A DNA stretch of 64,000 bases from Salvelinus alpinus (taxonomy: Eukaryota; Chordata; Actinopteri; Salmoniformes; Salmonidae), in NCBI RefSeq assembly GCF_045679555.1, contig NC_092091.1, forward strand, positions 88,089,057 through 88,153,056. The letters run 5' to 3'. This document shows positions 1-12,295 of the stretch, piece after piece. The position numbers were made by a program, and so were the translations under genes. Below the pieces are notes generated by a model. It saw only the letters and a program-made list of their open reading frames with translations. It made no database searches and was not told where the DNA came from. Every line of letters starts with the position of its first letter. The stretch's first letter is position 1.

Positions 1-57
1 TGGCTGAGGGCTGTGGAGGAGGACAGGCTCAGGGGGATGTAGGTCTCCCCTCCACAG

Positions 58-85
58 GACCAGCTACCCTGCACAGCAACATGAG
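58..85 (+). CDS. mpdz: candidate 28-bp mini-exon of mpdz, copy 1
   Basis: A pyrimidine-rich acceptor (ctcccctccacag) precedes 28 bp that end at a good donor (ATGAG|GTAGGA). Read in the phase required by the next mpdz exon (AG|T), it gives PATLHSNMS running into PQFYRTIS. This would lie in the linker before the last PDZ domain, which is poorly conserved, so similarity cannot prove it. A second copy lies at 1009-1036. Support is only the paired splice signals and the matching phase; it could be a chance or alternative exon. Confidence 0.35.
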
Positions 86-1000
86 GTAGGACTCTGCTGC
101 TATCGCATGTTATAAAGAGGGAGAAGGTAGAGGAGGCTCAGTACAGGGAGAGGGAGAGGGGAGGAGGCTGAGGACAGGGAGCGGGGGAGGAAGCTGAGGA
201 CAGGGAGAGGGAGAGGGGAGGAGGCTGAGGACAGGGAGCGGGGGAGGAAGCTGAGGACAGGGAGAGGGAGAGGGGAGGAAGCTGAGGACAGGGAGAGGGG
301 GAGGGGGGAGGCTGAGGACAGGGAGAGGAGGCTGAGGACAGGGAGAGGGAGGGGGAGGAGGCTGAGGACAGAGAGAGGGAGAGGGGAGGAAGCTGAGGAC
401 AGGGAGAGGGGGAGGGGGGAGGCTGAGGACAGGGAGAGGAGGCTGAGGACAGGGAGAGGGAGGGGGAGGAGGCTGAGGACAGAGAGAGGGAGAGGGGAGG
501 AAGCTGAGGACAGGGAGAGGGGGAGGGGGGAGGCTGAGGACAGAGAGAGGGAGAGGGGAGGAAGCTGAGGACAGGGAGAGGGGGAGGGGGGAGGCTGAGG
601 ACAGGGAGAGGGGGAGGGGGGAGGCTGAGGACAGGAAGAGGGAGGAGGCTGAGGACAGGAAGAGGGAGAGGGAGGAGGCTGAGGACAGGAAGAAGGAGAG
701 GGAGGAGGCTGAGGACAGGGAGAGGAGGCTGAGGACAGGGAGAGGGAGGGGGAGGAGGCTGAGGGCAGGGAGAGGGAGAGGGGGATGTAGGTAGAGGAGG
801 CTGAGGACAGGGAGAGGAGGCTGAGGACAGGGAGAGGGAGAGGGGGATGTAGGTAGAGGAGGCTGAGGACAGGGCCAGGGAGAGGGGGATGGAGGGGGAG
901 GACAGGGCCAGGGAGAGGGGGATGGAGGGGGAGGACAGGGCCAGGGAGAGGGGGATGGAGGGGGAGGACAGGGCCAGGGAGAGGGGGATGTAGGTATCCT
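86..1000. repeat. G-rich minisatellite between two mini-exon copies
   Basis: Irregular tandem repeat of modules such as gaggctgaggacagggagag, with extra ggggga blocks, about 0.9 kb. G-runs of 3-6 recur every few bases on the + strand, so most units match a G-quadruplex pattern. The sequence on both sides of the array is the same mini-exon plus acceptor block, so the array lies inside a duplicated segment. Its minus-strand open frame of Pro/Ser/Leu repeats is not a plausible gene. Confidence 0.9.
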
Positions 1001-1008
1001 CTCCACAG

Positions 1009-1036
1009 AATCAGCTACCCTTCACAACAACATGAG
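1009..1036 (+). CDS. mpdz: candidate mpdz mini-exon, copy 2 (weak donor)
   Basis: A near-duplicate of the 28-bp block at 58-85, with the same acceptor (ctctccacag) and SATLHNNMS in the same phase. The donor reads GTCGGA instead of GTAGGA, so it is probably weaker. If real, the two would be alternative or mutually exclusive copies; more likely one is a decaying duplicate. Confidence 0.25.
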
Positions 1037-1289
1037 GTCGGAATGTACTGCTGTTTATACATGTTTAGCTCTATAACATATTGATTCTCAACTATTTTGC
1101 CCCTCAGGGCCACCGTATAGCAATCTTTTAACACTTATTTAATCAATGCTGTTATAGAAAAGGGTCAATGCAGACAGCTTGTTTAAAACTTTTCACAAAT
1201 GCTAAAGTTTGGTATGAGCCGTTACCACACCCTTCATATCAGATAGAGAACTGGAAATCTTACATGTTGTTGTTTCATATCTCCTACAG

Positions 1290-1413
1290 TCCCCAGTTTT
1301 ATAGAACCATCAGTCTGGACAGAGGAGCTCTGGGTCTGGGCTTCAGCATAGTAGGAGGGTTCAGCAGTCCCCACGGAGACCTGCCCATCTACGTCAAAAC
1401 CGTCTTCGGAAAG
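1290..1413 (+). CDS. mpdz: mpdz penultimate coding exon (first half of last PDZ)
   Basis: Acceptor ctcctacag at 1281-1289. The exon starts with one base that completes a codon, then 41 codons from [12 protein letters not shown] through GLGFSIVGG to KTVFGK. It ends at GGAAAG|GTAACT in phase 0. The donor sequence is the starting point of the 30-bp array that fills the following intron. Confidence 0.88.
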
Positions 1414-4400
1414 GTAACTGACTATTTCATTTAGAACGGTAACACAGGCCTCTATTTCATTTAGAACAGTAACACAGGCCTCTATTTCATTTAGAACGGT
1501 AACACAGGCCTCTATTTCATTTAGAACGGTAACACAGGCCTCTATTTCATTTAGAACGGTAACACAGACCTCTATTTCATTTAGAACGGTAACACAGGCC
1601 TCTATTTCATTTAGAAAGGTAACACAGGCCTCTATTTCATTTAGAACGGTAACACAGACCTCTACTTCATTTAGAACAGTAACACAGACCTCTATTTCAT
1701 TTAGAAAGGTAACACAGGCCTCTATTTCATTTAGAAAGGTAACACAGGCCTCTATTTCATTTAGAAAGGTAACACAGGCCTCTATTTCATTTAGAACAGT
1801 AACACAGACCTCTACTTCATTTAGAACAGTAACACAGACCTCTATTTCATTTAGAAAGGTAACACAGGCCTCTATTTCATTTAGAAAGGTAACACAGGCC
1901 TCTATTTCATTTAGAAAGGTAACACAGACCTCTATTTCATTTAGAAAGGTAACACAGACCTCTATTTCATTTAGAAAGGTAACACAGGCCTCTATTTCAT
2001 TTAGAAAGGTAACACAGGCCTCTATTTCATTTAGAAAGGTAACACAGACCTCTATTTCATTTAGAAAGGTAACACAGACCTCTATTTCATTTAGAAAGGT
2101 AACACAGACCTCTATTTCATTTAGAACGGTAACACAGGCCTCTATTTCATTTAGAACGGTAACACAGGCCTCTATTTCATTTAGAACAGTAACACAGGCC
2201 TCTATTTCATTTAGAACAGTAACACAGACCTCTATTTCATTTAGAACGGTAACACAGGCCTCTATTTCATTTAGAACGGTAACACAGGCCTCTATTTCAT
2301 TTAGAACAGTAACACAGGCCTCTATTTCATTTAGAAAGGTAACACAGGCCTCTATTTCATGTAGAACTGTAACACAGGCCTCTATTTCATTTATTAAGGT
2401 AACACAGGCCTCTATTTCATTTATTAAGGTAACACAGGCCTCTATTTCATTTAGAAATGTAACACAGGCCTGTATTTCATTTAGAACGGTAACACAGGCC
2501 TCTATTTCATTTAGAACGGTAACACAGGCCTCTATTTCATTTAGAACCGTAACACAGGCCTCTATTTCATTTATTAAGGTAACACAGGCCTGTATTTCAT
2601 TTAGAACGGTAACACAGGCCTCTATTTCATTTAGAACAGTAACACAGGCCTCTATTTCATTTAGAAAGGTAACACAGGCCTCTATTTCATGTAGAACTGT
2701 AACACAGGCCTCTATTTCATTTATTAAGGTAACACAGGCCTCTATTTCATTTATTAAGGTAACACAGGACTCTATTTCATTTAGAAATGTAACACAGGCC
2801 TGTATTTCATTTAGAACGGTAACACAGGCCTCTATTTCATTTAGAACGGTAACACAGGCCTCTATTTCATTTAGAAAGGTAACACAGGCCTCTATTTCAT
2901 TTAGAAAGGTAACACAGACCTCTATTTCATTTAGAACGGTAACACAGGCCTCTATTTCATGTAGAACGGTAACACAGGCCTCTATTTCATTTAGAAAGGT
3001 AACACAGGCCTCTATTTCATTTAGAAAGGTAACACAGGCCTCTATTTCATTTAGAACGGTAACACAGGCCTGTATTTCATTTAGAATGGTAACACAGGCC
3101 TGTATTTTATTTAGAAAGGTAACACAGGCCTCTATTTCATTTAGAACGGTAACACAGGCCTGTATTTCATTTAGAACGGTAACACAGGCCTGTATTTCAT
3201 TTAGAATGGTAACACAGGCCTCTATTTCATTTAGAAAGGTAACACAGGCCTCTATTTCATTTAGAAAGGTAACACAGGCCTCTATTTCATTTAGAACGGT
3301 AACACAGACCTCTATTTCATTTAGAACGGTAACACAGACCTCTATTTCATTTAGAACGGTAACACAGGCCTCTATTTCATTTAGAACGGTAACACAGGCC
3401 TCTATTTCATTTAGAAAGGTAACACAGACCTCTATTTCATTTAGAAAGGTAACACAGGCCTCTATTTCATTTAGAAAGGTAACACAGACCTCTATTTCAT
3501 TTAGAAAGGTAACACAGACCTCTATTTTATTTAGAACGGTAACACAGGCCTCTATTTCATTTAGAACGGTAACACAGGCCTCTATTTCATTTAGAACGGT
3601 AACACAGGCCTCTATTTCATTTAGAACGGTAACACAGGCCTCTATTTCATTTAGAACGGTAACACAGGCCTCTATTTCATTTAGAACGGTAACACAGACC
3701 TCTATTTTATTTAGAACGGTAACACAGGCCTCTATTTCATTTAGAACGGTAACACAGGCCTCTATTTCATTTAGAACGGTAACACAGGCCTCTATTTCAT
3801 TTAGAACGGTAACACAGGCCTCTATTTCATTTAGAACGGTAACACAGGCCTCTATTTCATTTAGAACGGTAACACAGGCCTCTATTTCATTTAGAACGGT
3901 GACACAGGCCTCTATTTCATTTAGAACGGTAACACAGGCCTCTATTTCATTTAGAAAGGTAACACAGGCCTCTATTTCATTTAGAACGGTGACACAGGCC
4001 TCTATTTCATTTAGAACGGTAACACAGGCCTCTATTTCATTTAGAACGGTAACACAGGCCTCTATTTCATTTAGAACGGTAACACAGGCCTCTATTTCAT
4101 TTAGAACGGTGACACAGGCCTCTATTTCATTTAGAACGGTAACACAGGCCTCTATTTCATTTAGAAAGGTAACACAGGCCTCTATTTCATTTAGAAAGGT
4201 AACACAGGCCTCTATTTAATTTAGAACGGTGACACAGGCCTCTATTTCATTTAGAACGGTAACACAGGCCTCTATTTCATTTAGAACGGTAACACAGGCC
4301 TCTATTTCATTTAGAACGGTAACACAGGCCTCTATTTCATTTAGAACGGTAACACAGGCCTCTATTTCATTTAGAAAGGTAACACAGGCCTCTATTTCAT

Positions 4401-5503
4401 TTAGAACGGTAACACAGACCTCTATTTCATTTAGAAAGGTAACACAGGCCTCTATTTCATTTAGAAAGGTAACACAGGCCTCTATTTCATTTAGAACGGT
4501 AACACAGACCTCTATTTCATTTAGAAAGGTAACACAGGCCTCTATTTCATTTAGAAAGGTAACACAGGCCTCTATTTCATTTAGAAAGGTAACACAGGCC
4601 TGTATTTAATTTAGAACGGTAACACAGGCCTGTATTTAATTTAGAAAGGTAACACAGGCCTCTATTTCATTTAGAAAGGTAACACAGACCTCTATTTCAT
4701 TTAGAAAGGTAACACAGGCCTCTATTTCATTTAGAAAGGTAACACAGGCCTCTATTTCATTTAGAATGGTAACACAGGCCTCTATTTCATTTAGAAAGGT
4801 AACACAGGCCTCTATTTCATTTGGAACGGTAACACAGACCTCTATTTCATGTAGAAAGGTAACACAGACCTCTATTTCATTTAGAAAGGTAACACAGACC
4901 TCTATTTCATTTAGAACGGTAACACAGACCTCTATTTCATTTAGAAAGGTAACACAGGCCTGTATTTCATTTAGAACGGTAACACAGGCCTCTATTTCAT
5001 TTAGAAAGGTAACACAGGCCTCTATTTCATTTAGAAAGGTAACACAGGCCTCTATTTCATTTAGAAAGGTAACACAGGCCTCTATTTCATGTAGATAGGT
5101 AACACAGGGTAACACATTATTTTAGTCCTCAATGTCAATTCAATGAACCTGTCATTCTACTGTAAATTCCTTGTGTCTTACAACTATCAAAAGTTACTCG
5201 ATTGTCTTTCAACACGAGTAGAAACTCAAACAATGCAACTGTGTTTGATGCCATGGTGATTGATGCCGTGGTGATTGATGCCATGGTGATTGATGCCATG
5301 GTGATTGATGCCGTGTCTCTCTGTCTCTCCCTCTGCATTTATCTCTCTCTCTCCAGGGAGCAGCGATTGAGGATGGCAGGCTGCAGCGTGGGGATCAGAT
5401 CATTGCCGTGAACGGTCACAGTCTGGAGGGGGTCACCCACGCCGGCGCCGTCGCCATACTGAAGAGGACCAAGGGAACTGTAGTCCTCACCGTACTCTCC
5501 TGA
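1290..5503 (+). CDS. mpdz: multiple PDZ domain protein (MUPP1), C-terminal end
   Basis: MUPP1 is a multi-PDZ scaffold at tight junctions and synapses. The two visible coding exons, joined 1290-1413 and 5357-5503, encode one complete PDZ domain followed directly by the stop. It has the carboxylate-binding loop GLGF, then [14 protein letters not shown], then [10 protein letters not shown] and [16 protein letters not shown], ending in VVLTVLS. This matches the last PDZ domain of MPDZ as I know it; PATJ/INADL is the nearest alternative, but the neighbours lurap1l and tyrp1 favour mpdz. Upstream exons lie outside the window. The 3.9-kb intron between the exons is almost entirely a 30-bp minisatellite. 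Confidence 0.88.
1411..5107 (+). repeat. 30-bp minisatellite filling the mpdz intron
   Basis: About 123 copies of a 30-bp unit (ggtaacacaggcctctattt followed by catttagaac), with A/G and C/A variants and almost no length change. The first partial copy overlaps the mpdz exon donor itself (aaaggtaactgactatttca). Every unit therefore carries a donor-like aaxGGTAACA and an acceptor-like tctatttcatttag. The unit length is a multiple of three, which explains the long open frames of [10 protein letters not shown] repeats; reading on from the mpdz exon meets a stop within seven codons. Confidence 0.97.
5243..5314 (+). repeat. 18-bp tandem repeat before the last mpdz exon
   Basis: About four copies of an 18-bp unit (gatgccatggtgattgat) lie 45-110 bp upstream of the last mpdz exon, next to its pyrimidine tract. 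No function is implied. Confidence 0.9.
5357..5503 (+). CDS. mpdz: mpdz last coding exon (second half of last PDZ, stop)
   Basis: The acceptor tctctctctccag is followed by 48 codons and TGA. The product [20 protein letters not shown] continues to the helix [11 protein letters not shown] and the last strand [10 protein letters not shown]. The protein stops right after the PDZ fold, as known for MPDZ. Confidence 0.9.
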   Translation, partial: GAAIEDGRLQRGDQIIAVNGHSLEGVTHAGAVAILKRTKGTVVLTVLS

Positions 5504-8500
5504 GTGTAGTCCTCGCACAACCGTCTGTCGCCCTTTGATGATGTCATCAGCAGACTACATCAGGGTTGTGTTCGTCAGGAAACAGACGAAACAGGGAGGG
5601 ACTGTCTGAACTTTTTTCAATAAGAAACATTAATTTATGTGTTCTGTTGCAAAACGTTTTGCTACGATGTGCGCTAATGAATACGACCATGTTTATCTCT
5701 AGAATGAGGTGAGGAGTCTCACAGAAGAATGTCTTCTATATGTCTTCCTAGATGTAACTGGTTCTCATTGTAACAAAACGATGAACCCTGTAATGCCTTT
5801 CTATGTGTCTATGTACATCAACACGGACCTCATCATAGCAGACTACTGACATCACTGTCTCCTTCTAAACGGACCTCATCATAGCAGACTACTGACATCA
5901 CTGTCTCCTTCTAAACGGACCTCATCATAGCAGACTACTGACATCACTGTCTCCTTCTAAACGGACCTCATCATAGCAGACTACTGACATCACTGTCTCC
6001 TTCTAAACGGACCTCATCATAGCAGACTACTGACATCACTGTCTCCTTCTAAACGGACCTCATCATAGCAGACTACTGACATCACTGTCTCCTTCTAAAC
6101 GGACCTCATCATAGCAGACTACTGACATCACTGTCTCCTTCTAAACGGACCTCATCATAGCAGACTACTGACATCACTGTCTCCTTCTAAACGGACCTCA
6201 TCATAGCAGACTACTGACATCACTGTCTCCTTCTAAACGGACCTCATCATAGCAGACTACTGACATCACTGTCTCCTTCTAAACGGACCTCATCATAGCA
6301 GACGACTCACATCACTGTCTCCTTCAAAACGGACCTCATCATAGCAGACTACTGACATCACTGTCTCCTTCTAAACGGACCTCATCATAGCAGACTACTG
6401 ACATCACTGTCTCCTTCTAAACGGACCTCATCATAGCAGACGACTCACATCACTGTCTCCTTCAAAATGGACCTCATCATAGCAGACGACTCACATCACT
6501 GTCTCCTTCTAAACGGACCTCATCATAGCAGACTACTGACTACTGACATCACTGTCTCCTTCTAAATGGACCTCATCATAGCAGACTACTCACATCACTG
6601 TCTCCTTCTAAACGGACCTCATCATAGCAGACTACTGACATCACTGTCTCCTTCTAAACGGACCTCATCATAGCAGACGACTCACATCACTGTCTCCTTC
6701 AAAACGGACCTCATCATAGCAGACTACTGACATCACTGTCTCCTTCTAAACGGACCTCATCATAGCAGACTACTGACATCACTGTCTCCTTCTAAACGGA
6801 CCTCATCATAGCAGACGACTCACATCACTGTCTCCTTCAAAATGGACCTCATCATAGCAGACGACTCACATCACTGTCTCCTTCTAAACGGACCTCATCA
6901 TAGCAGACTACTGACTACTGACATCACTGTCTCCTTCTAAATGGACCTCATCATAGCAGACTACTCACATCACTGTCTCCTTCTAAACGGACCTCATCAT
7001 AGCAGACGACTCACATCACTGTCTCCTTCTAAACGGACCTCATCATAGCAGACGACTCACATCACTGTCTCCTTCAAAACGGACCTCATCATAGCAGACG
7101 ACTCACATCACTGTCTCCTTCTAAACGGACCTCATCATAGCAGACTACTCACATCACTGTCTCCTTCTAAACGGACCTCGTCATAGCAGACGACTCACAT
7201 CACTGTCTCCTTCAAAACGGACCTCATCATAGCAGACGACTCACATCACTGTCTCCTTCTAAACGGACCTCATCATAGCAGACTACTCACATCACTGTCT
7301 CCTTCTAAACGGACCTCATCATAGCAGACTACTGACATCACTGTCTCCTTCTAAACGGACCTCATCATAGCAGACTACTGACTACTCACATCACTGTCTC
7401 CTTCTAAATGGACCTCATCATAGCAGACTACTGACGACTCACATCACTGTCTCCCTCAAAATGGACCTCATCATAGCAGACTACTGACTACTAACATCAC
7501 TGTCTCCTTCTAAACGGACCTCATCATAGCAGACGACTCACATCACTGTCTCCTTCAAAATGGACCTCATCATAGCAGACGACTCACATCACTGTCTCCT
7601 TCTAAACGGACCTCATCATAGCAGACTACTGACTACTGACATCACTGTCTCCTTCTAAATGGACCTCATCATAGCAGACTACTCACATCACTGTCTCCTT
7701 CTAAACGGACCTCATCATAGCAGACGACTCACATCACTGGCTCCTTCTAAACGGACCTCATCATAGCAGACGACTCACATCACTGTCTCCTTCAAAACGG
7801 ACCTCATCATAGCAGACGACTCACATCACTGTCTCCTTCTAAACGGACCTCATCATAGCAGACTACTCACATCACTGTCTCCTTCTAAACGGACCTCGTC
7901 ATAGCAGACGACTCACATCACTGTCTCCTTCAAAACGGACCTCATCATAGCAGACGACTCACATCACTGTCTCCTTCTAAACGGACCTCATCATAGCAGA
8001 CTACTCACATCACTGTCTCCTTCTAAACGGACCTCATCATAGCAGACTACTGACATCACTGTCTCCTTCTAAACGGACCTCATCATAGCAGACTACTGAC
8101 TACTGACATCACTGTCTCCTTCTAAATGGACCTCATCATAGCAGACTACTGACGACTCACATCACTGTCTCCCTCAAAATGGACCTCATCATAGCAGACT
8201 ACTGACTACTAACATCACTGTCTCCTTCTAAACGGACCTTATCATAGCAGACTACTGACATCACTGTGTCTCCTTCAAAACGGACCTCATCATAGCAGAC
8301 TACTGACATCACTGTCTCCTTCAAAATGGACCTCATCATAGCAGACTACTGACATCACTGTCTCCTTCTAAATGGACCTCATCATAGCAGACTACTGACT
8401 ACTGACATCACTGTCTCCTTCAAAACGGACCTCATCATAGCAGACTACTGACATCACTGTCTCCTTCAAAACGGACCTCATCATAGCAGACTACTGACAT

Positions 8501-9020
8501 CACTGTCTCCTTCAAAATGGACCTCATCATAGCAGACTACTGACATCACTGTCTCCTTCAAAACGGACCTCATCATAGCAGACTACTGACATCACTGTCT
8601 CCTTCAAAATTGACCTCATCATAGCAGACGACTGATGACTCACAGAACTAACTAACACACTCTAACGATGCAAGAACAAGTGTGGCAATAGATGCCAAGA
8701 CTCTTCGCCAGTCTTTTATATTGGCAGTTAGGTGTAGAATTTACATTCAAATTCAAAATCGGAGCCTTTTTTCTCTCTCTCTCTCTGTACGTTAGTTGCT
8801 ACCTTAACTACATGAATATGATACGGTTTTTTTCATTATGTAACTTTATTCTTCTATCATGTTCATGAATATATTAATGTGACTGTTATTTAACCATTTA
8901 TTTATTCTGTTTTATATGTTGCTTGTAGGAAGGCGTAACTAACCTGTACTTTTGTTTACTTATTTCATATGGTGAATGTAATGTAGAAAGAAACGATTAA
9001 AGTTTTACGACATTAATTTT
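5504..9020 (+). other. mpdz: presumed mpdz 3' UTR
   Basis: Non-coding sequence after the mpdz stop. It holds unique sequence (5504-5820), a 46-bp minisatellite (5821-8640) and AT-rich unique sequence with attaaa at 8996-9001, the best polyadenylation-signal candidate seen. If that signal is used, the 3' UTR would be about 3.5 kb and mostly tandem repeat. An earlier end has not been excluded. Confidence 0.4.
5821..8640 (+). repeat. 46-bp minisatellite with higher-order duplication
   Basis: About 60 copies of a unit around 46 bp built on acggacctcatcatagcaga, then ctactgacatcactgtctcc. Variants include gacgactcac for gactactgac, aaaatgg for aaacgg, and insertions of gactact. Rare variants recur together: the unit with cctcgtc at about 7178 reappears at about 7896, and its flanking variants keep their order. 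This shows a block of about 718 bp duplicated as a whole. Confidence 0.95.
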
Positions 9021-9207
9021 CTACATATAGATAGAATATTGGTATTTTAAGCTGCTTCGGCTGCTAATACTGAATTCTTAATTTATTGTAGTTTACGGAT
9101 ATACTGCCAGCTTACTATAGCTAATGCTATTACTAATAGTATATACGGGCTGGATGACAACGTCAGGAAAACGGTGCGCGTGCATCGATGAGGCAGAAGG
9201 CCCCGTG
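8641..9207. other. AT-rich unique sequence
   Basis: No gene or repeat family recognised. It contains the attaaa signal noted for mpdz and a short run of tctctctctc near 8770. Confidence 0.5.
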
Positions 9208-10180
9208 GTGATATGACTCTGAATGGTCAGATAGCTAGCAACAATGACAAGAAGCCGCCTCGTGGTGATATGATTCTGAACGGTCCGATAGCTAGCAACA
9301 ATGACAAGAAGCCGCCACGTGGTGATATGACTCTGAACGGTCCGATAGCTAGCAACAATGACAAGAAGCCTCCACGTGGTGATATGACTCTGAACGGTCC
9401 GATAGCTAGCAACAATGACAAGAAGCCGCCTCGTGGTGATATGATTCTGAACGGTCCGATAGCTAGCAACAATGACAAGAAGCCTCCACGTGGGGATATG
9501 ATTCTGAACGGTCCGATAGCTAGCAACAATGACAAGAATCCGCCTCGTGGGGATATGACTCTGAACGGTCCGATAGCTAGCAACAATGACAAGAAGCCTC
9601 CACGTGGTGATGTGACTCTGAACGGTCCGATAGCTAGCAACAATGACAAGAAGCCGCCACGTGGTGATGTGATTCTGAACGGTCCGATAGCTAGCAACAA
9701 TGACAAGAAGCCTCCACGTGGTGATATGATTCTGATCGGTCAGATAGCTAGCAACAATGACAAGAATCCGCCACGTGGTGATATGACTCTGAACGGTCCG
9801 ATAGCTAGCAACAATGACAAGAATCCGCCACGTGGTGATATGACTCTGAACGGTCCGATAGCTAGCAACAATGACAAGAATCCGCCACGTGGTGATATGA
9901 CTCTGAACGGTCCGATAGCTAGCAACAATGACAAGAATCTTCCACGTGGTGATATGACTCTGAACGGTCCGATAGCTAGCAACAATGACAAGAATCCGCC
10001 ACGTGGTGATATGACTCTGAACGGTCCGATAGCTAGCAACAATGACAAGAAGCTTCCACGTGGTGATATGACTCTGAACGGTCCGATAGCTAGCAACAAT
10101 GACAAGAAGCCTCCACGTGGTGATATGACTCTGAACGGTCCGATAGCTAGCAACAATGACAAGAAGCCGCCACGTGGGGA
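9208..10180 (+). repeat. 57-bp minisatellite
   Basis: About 17 copies of a highly conserved 57-bp unit (gatatgactctgaacggtcc, then gatagctagcaacaatgaca, then agaagccgccacgtggt). Length is constant and substitutions are few, so the array is young or homogenised. Because 57 is 3 x 19 and the unit lacks stops, frames are open on both strands (19-residue repeats); there is no sign of a promoter, splice sites or codon-type variation, so I treat it as non-coding. Confidence 0.95.
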
Positions 10181-10819
10181 ATCGTAGGTGGCTGGTTTCA
10201 GCTCATTCTATCTTGTTATTGATACCATGTCTTATTTTGAGGTGTTTTGACTCATTTCATGTTTGTGCTAATATATAGCGACACATCCTCTAGCTAGCTA
10301 ACCGACAACTCTAAGGATGTATTTGTGACAACAATTGTTCATTGTGCAAATGTATTTATGTTTTCAATAAAAATATAGTTTACAAACACACTACGGCAAC
10401 CCAGTCTGTTTTGCCCCACGGTTGTGAACGCGTCGGTTTTGTTGCTAAACAACCAACCCGTCTACGCGACATAGGTCAGTACTTATCACACAAAGAAACA
10501 TTGATTCTTAATCAACCAAAGAATCGACGAATCAACCGATCAATGATGGGCGCTGATCTATTTAGCATCGGTATAGAATGGATGACAACGACTGTCGGTA
10601 TCTAATTTCTGCAATGCAATAGTTATCTATTCATTTATCTATTTATCTGTTCATTGTGTTTTATATATTCTCTGTAGGAACCTCTTAACCAATAGTTTTT
10701 CAGTTCTTCCATGCTAGAATCTTTTAGGTTCTAGAACCTTTTAGTGGAGTGTTTGTATAGGAGAAGGAGATATACACATGTATTCCGTGTGTTACTCCGT
10801 ATGTAATCTGTAGACAAGT
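10181..10819. other. unique AT-rich spacer
   Basis: No gene is supported. An aataaa at 10368-10373 has no recognisable transcript upstream except the 57-bp array. A short imperfect palindrome of ttgattcttaatcaacc type lies near 10500. Confidence 0.4.
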
Positions 10820-10936
10820 CAGTTCGTCTAATTTCTGCTCTGCTAGAGTTGTCAACTGTAAGTGCTGTTACTGTGAAGTGGAAACGTCTAGGAGCAACAA
10901 CGGCTCAGCCTCGAAGTGGTAGGCCACACAAACCAT
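10820..10936 (+). mobile_element. Tc1-like transposase fragment, + strand
   Basis: A short piece matching the DNA-binding half of fish Tc1 transposases. It reads in the + direction through [20 protein letters not shown], then stops abruptly where a second Tc1-like element in the opposite orientation begins. It is a fossil with no intact frame. Confidence 0.7.
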
Positions 10937-12092
10937 TCCAGCGTCGCTTTGTCTGTATGCTTGGGGTGATTGTCCAGTTGGAACGTAAATCTTCGCGTCT
11001 AAGATTGTTTGAACTCTGAAGCAGGTTCTCATCAAGGATTTGCCTGTATTTGGCTCCATTCGTTGTTCCCTCTATCCTTACCAGTGTCCCAGTCCCTGCC
11101 GCTGAAAAGCGTCCCCATAGCATGATGCTGCCACCACAATGCTTCACGGTAGGGATGGTGTTAGAAGAGTGATGACCTGTGCCTGTGTTTCTGCGGACAT
11201 AGCACTTTGCATTCAGGCCAACGAGTAACGTTTTTGTCTCATTAGACCACAGAATATTTAGCCTTATTTTCTCAGTCTTTCATGGGCCTTTATGCCAACT
11301 CCAGGCGTGCTGTCATGTGCTTTCTCAGGAGTGGCTTCCGTCTGGCCACTCTCCCATAAAGCCCAGTTTGGTGAAGTGCTGTAGAGACTGTTGTTCTTCT
11401 GGCAGGTTCTCCCATCTCACCCAAGGAACTCTATAGTTCTATCAGAATGGTCATTGAGTTCTTGGTCACCTCCCTGACCAAGGTCCTTCTTGCCCGGTTG
11501 CTTAGTCTGGTAGGATGGCCAGCTCTAGGCATTCTGGGTAGTTCCATATTTCTTCATTTTCCCAATGATGGAGACCACTGTGCTCTTGGAAACGTTCAAC
11601 ACTCTAGAAATGGTTTTATACCCTTCCACAGATATATATCACAATTCTATCTCGGACATCCACAAACAGTTCCTTGGACTTCATGGTATAGGTTCTGACA
11701 TGCACTGTCCACTGTGAGACCTGATATAGACAGGTGTGTTTCTTTCTGAATCACGTCCAAACAATATAATTGGCCACAGGTGCACTCCAATCAAGTTGTA
11801 GCGACATGTCAAGGACGATCAAAGGAAATGGGATGCAGCTGAGCTCAGTGTGGAGCGTCAAAGCAAAAAGGGTGTGAATACTTATGTAAATGAGATATTT
11901 CTGAATTTCATTTTCAATACATTTGCACAAATTTCTAAAAACATGTTTTCATTTTGGTATTATGCGGTATTGTGTGTAGATGGGTGAGAGAGAGAAAAAA
12001 ACATCTATTTAATACATTTTGAATTGAGGCTGTAACACAACAAACTGTGGAATAAATCAAGGGGTGTGAATATTCTCTGAAGCCACTGTATC
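10937..12092 (-). mobile_element. degenerate Tc1/mariner-family element, - strand
   Basis: Read on the minus strand from 12092 it starts with a terminal sequence cagtggcttcagagaatatt and continues through non-coding DNA into a broken Tc1-family transposase. Recognisable pieces include [19 protein letters not shown] and [11 protein letters not shown]. Frame changes and stops interrupt the gene throughout, and the distal end is lost at the junction with the + strand fragment at 10936. The two pieces face each other, which suggests a nested insertion or a rearrangement between Tc1 copies. Confidence 0.85.
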
Positions 12093-12295
12093 TCACAGTA
12101 GACTGGAGCTATCAGTTCAATGCACAACCCATAATGTGTGAATGAATGGGATGGCCTGTTTAACTACAGCCGTGATGGTTGAATCCTTTCTGAAGGCGTA
12201 GTATGTAGGGTATAGGGTTTCATTTGGGACGCACCCTTGGCCTTTTGAGGGACTGCATTACCAATTAAACACACTGCTCACAGAAAACATGTTCA
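12093..12295. other. short spacer with a salmonid-type dispersed repeat
   Basis: Contains tagggtttcatttgggacgc, of the 'tatagggaatagggtgccatttgggacg' type that I recall as common in salmonid DNA. No gene seen. Confidence 0.5.

Noticed and set aside
9213-10187. 324-codon frame of 19-residue repeats
   Set aside because: Both strands are open because the unit is 57 bp; there is no neighbouring exon or promoter, so it is treated as a minisatellite.
10342-10605. 87-codon open frame
   Set aside because: No recognisable domain, no splice context and no neighbouring exons.
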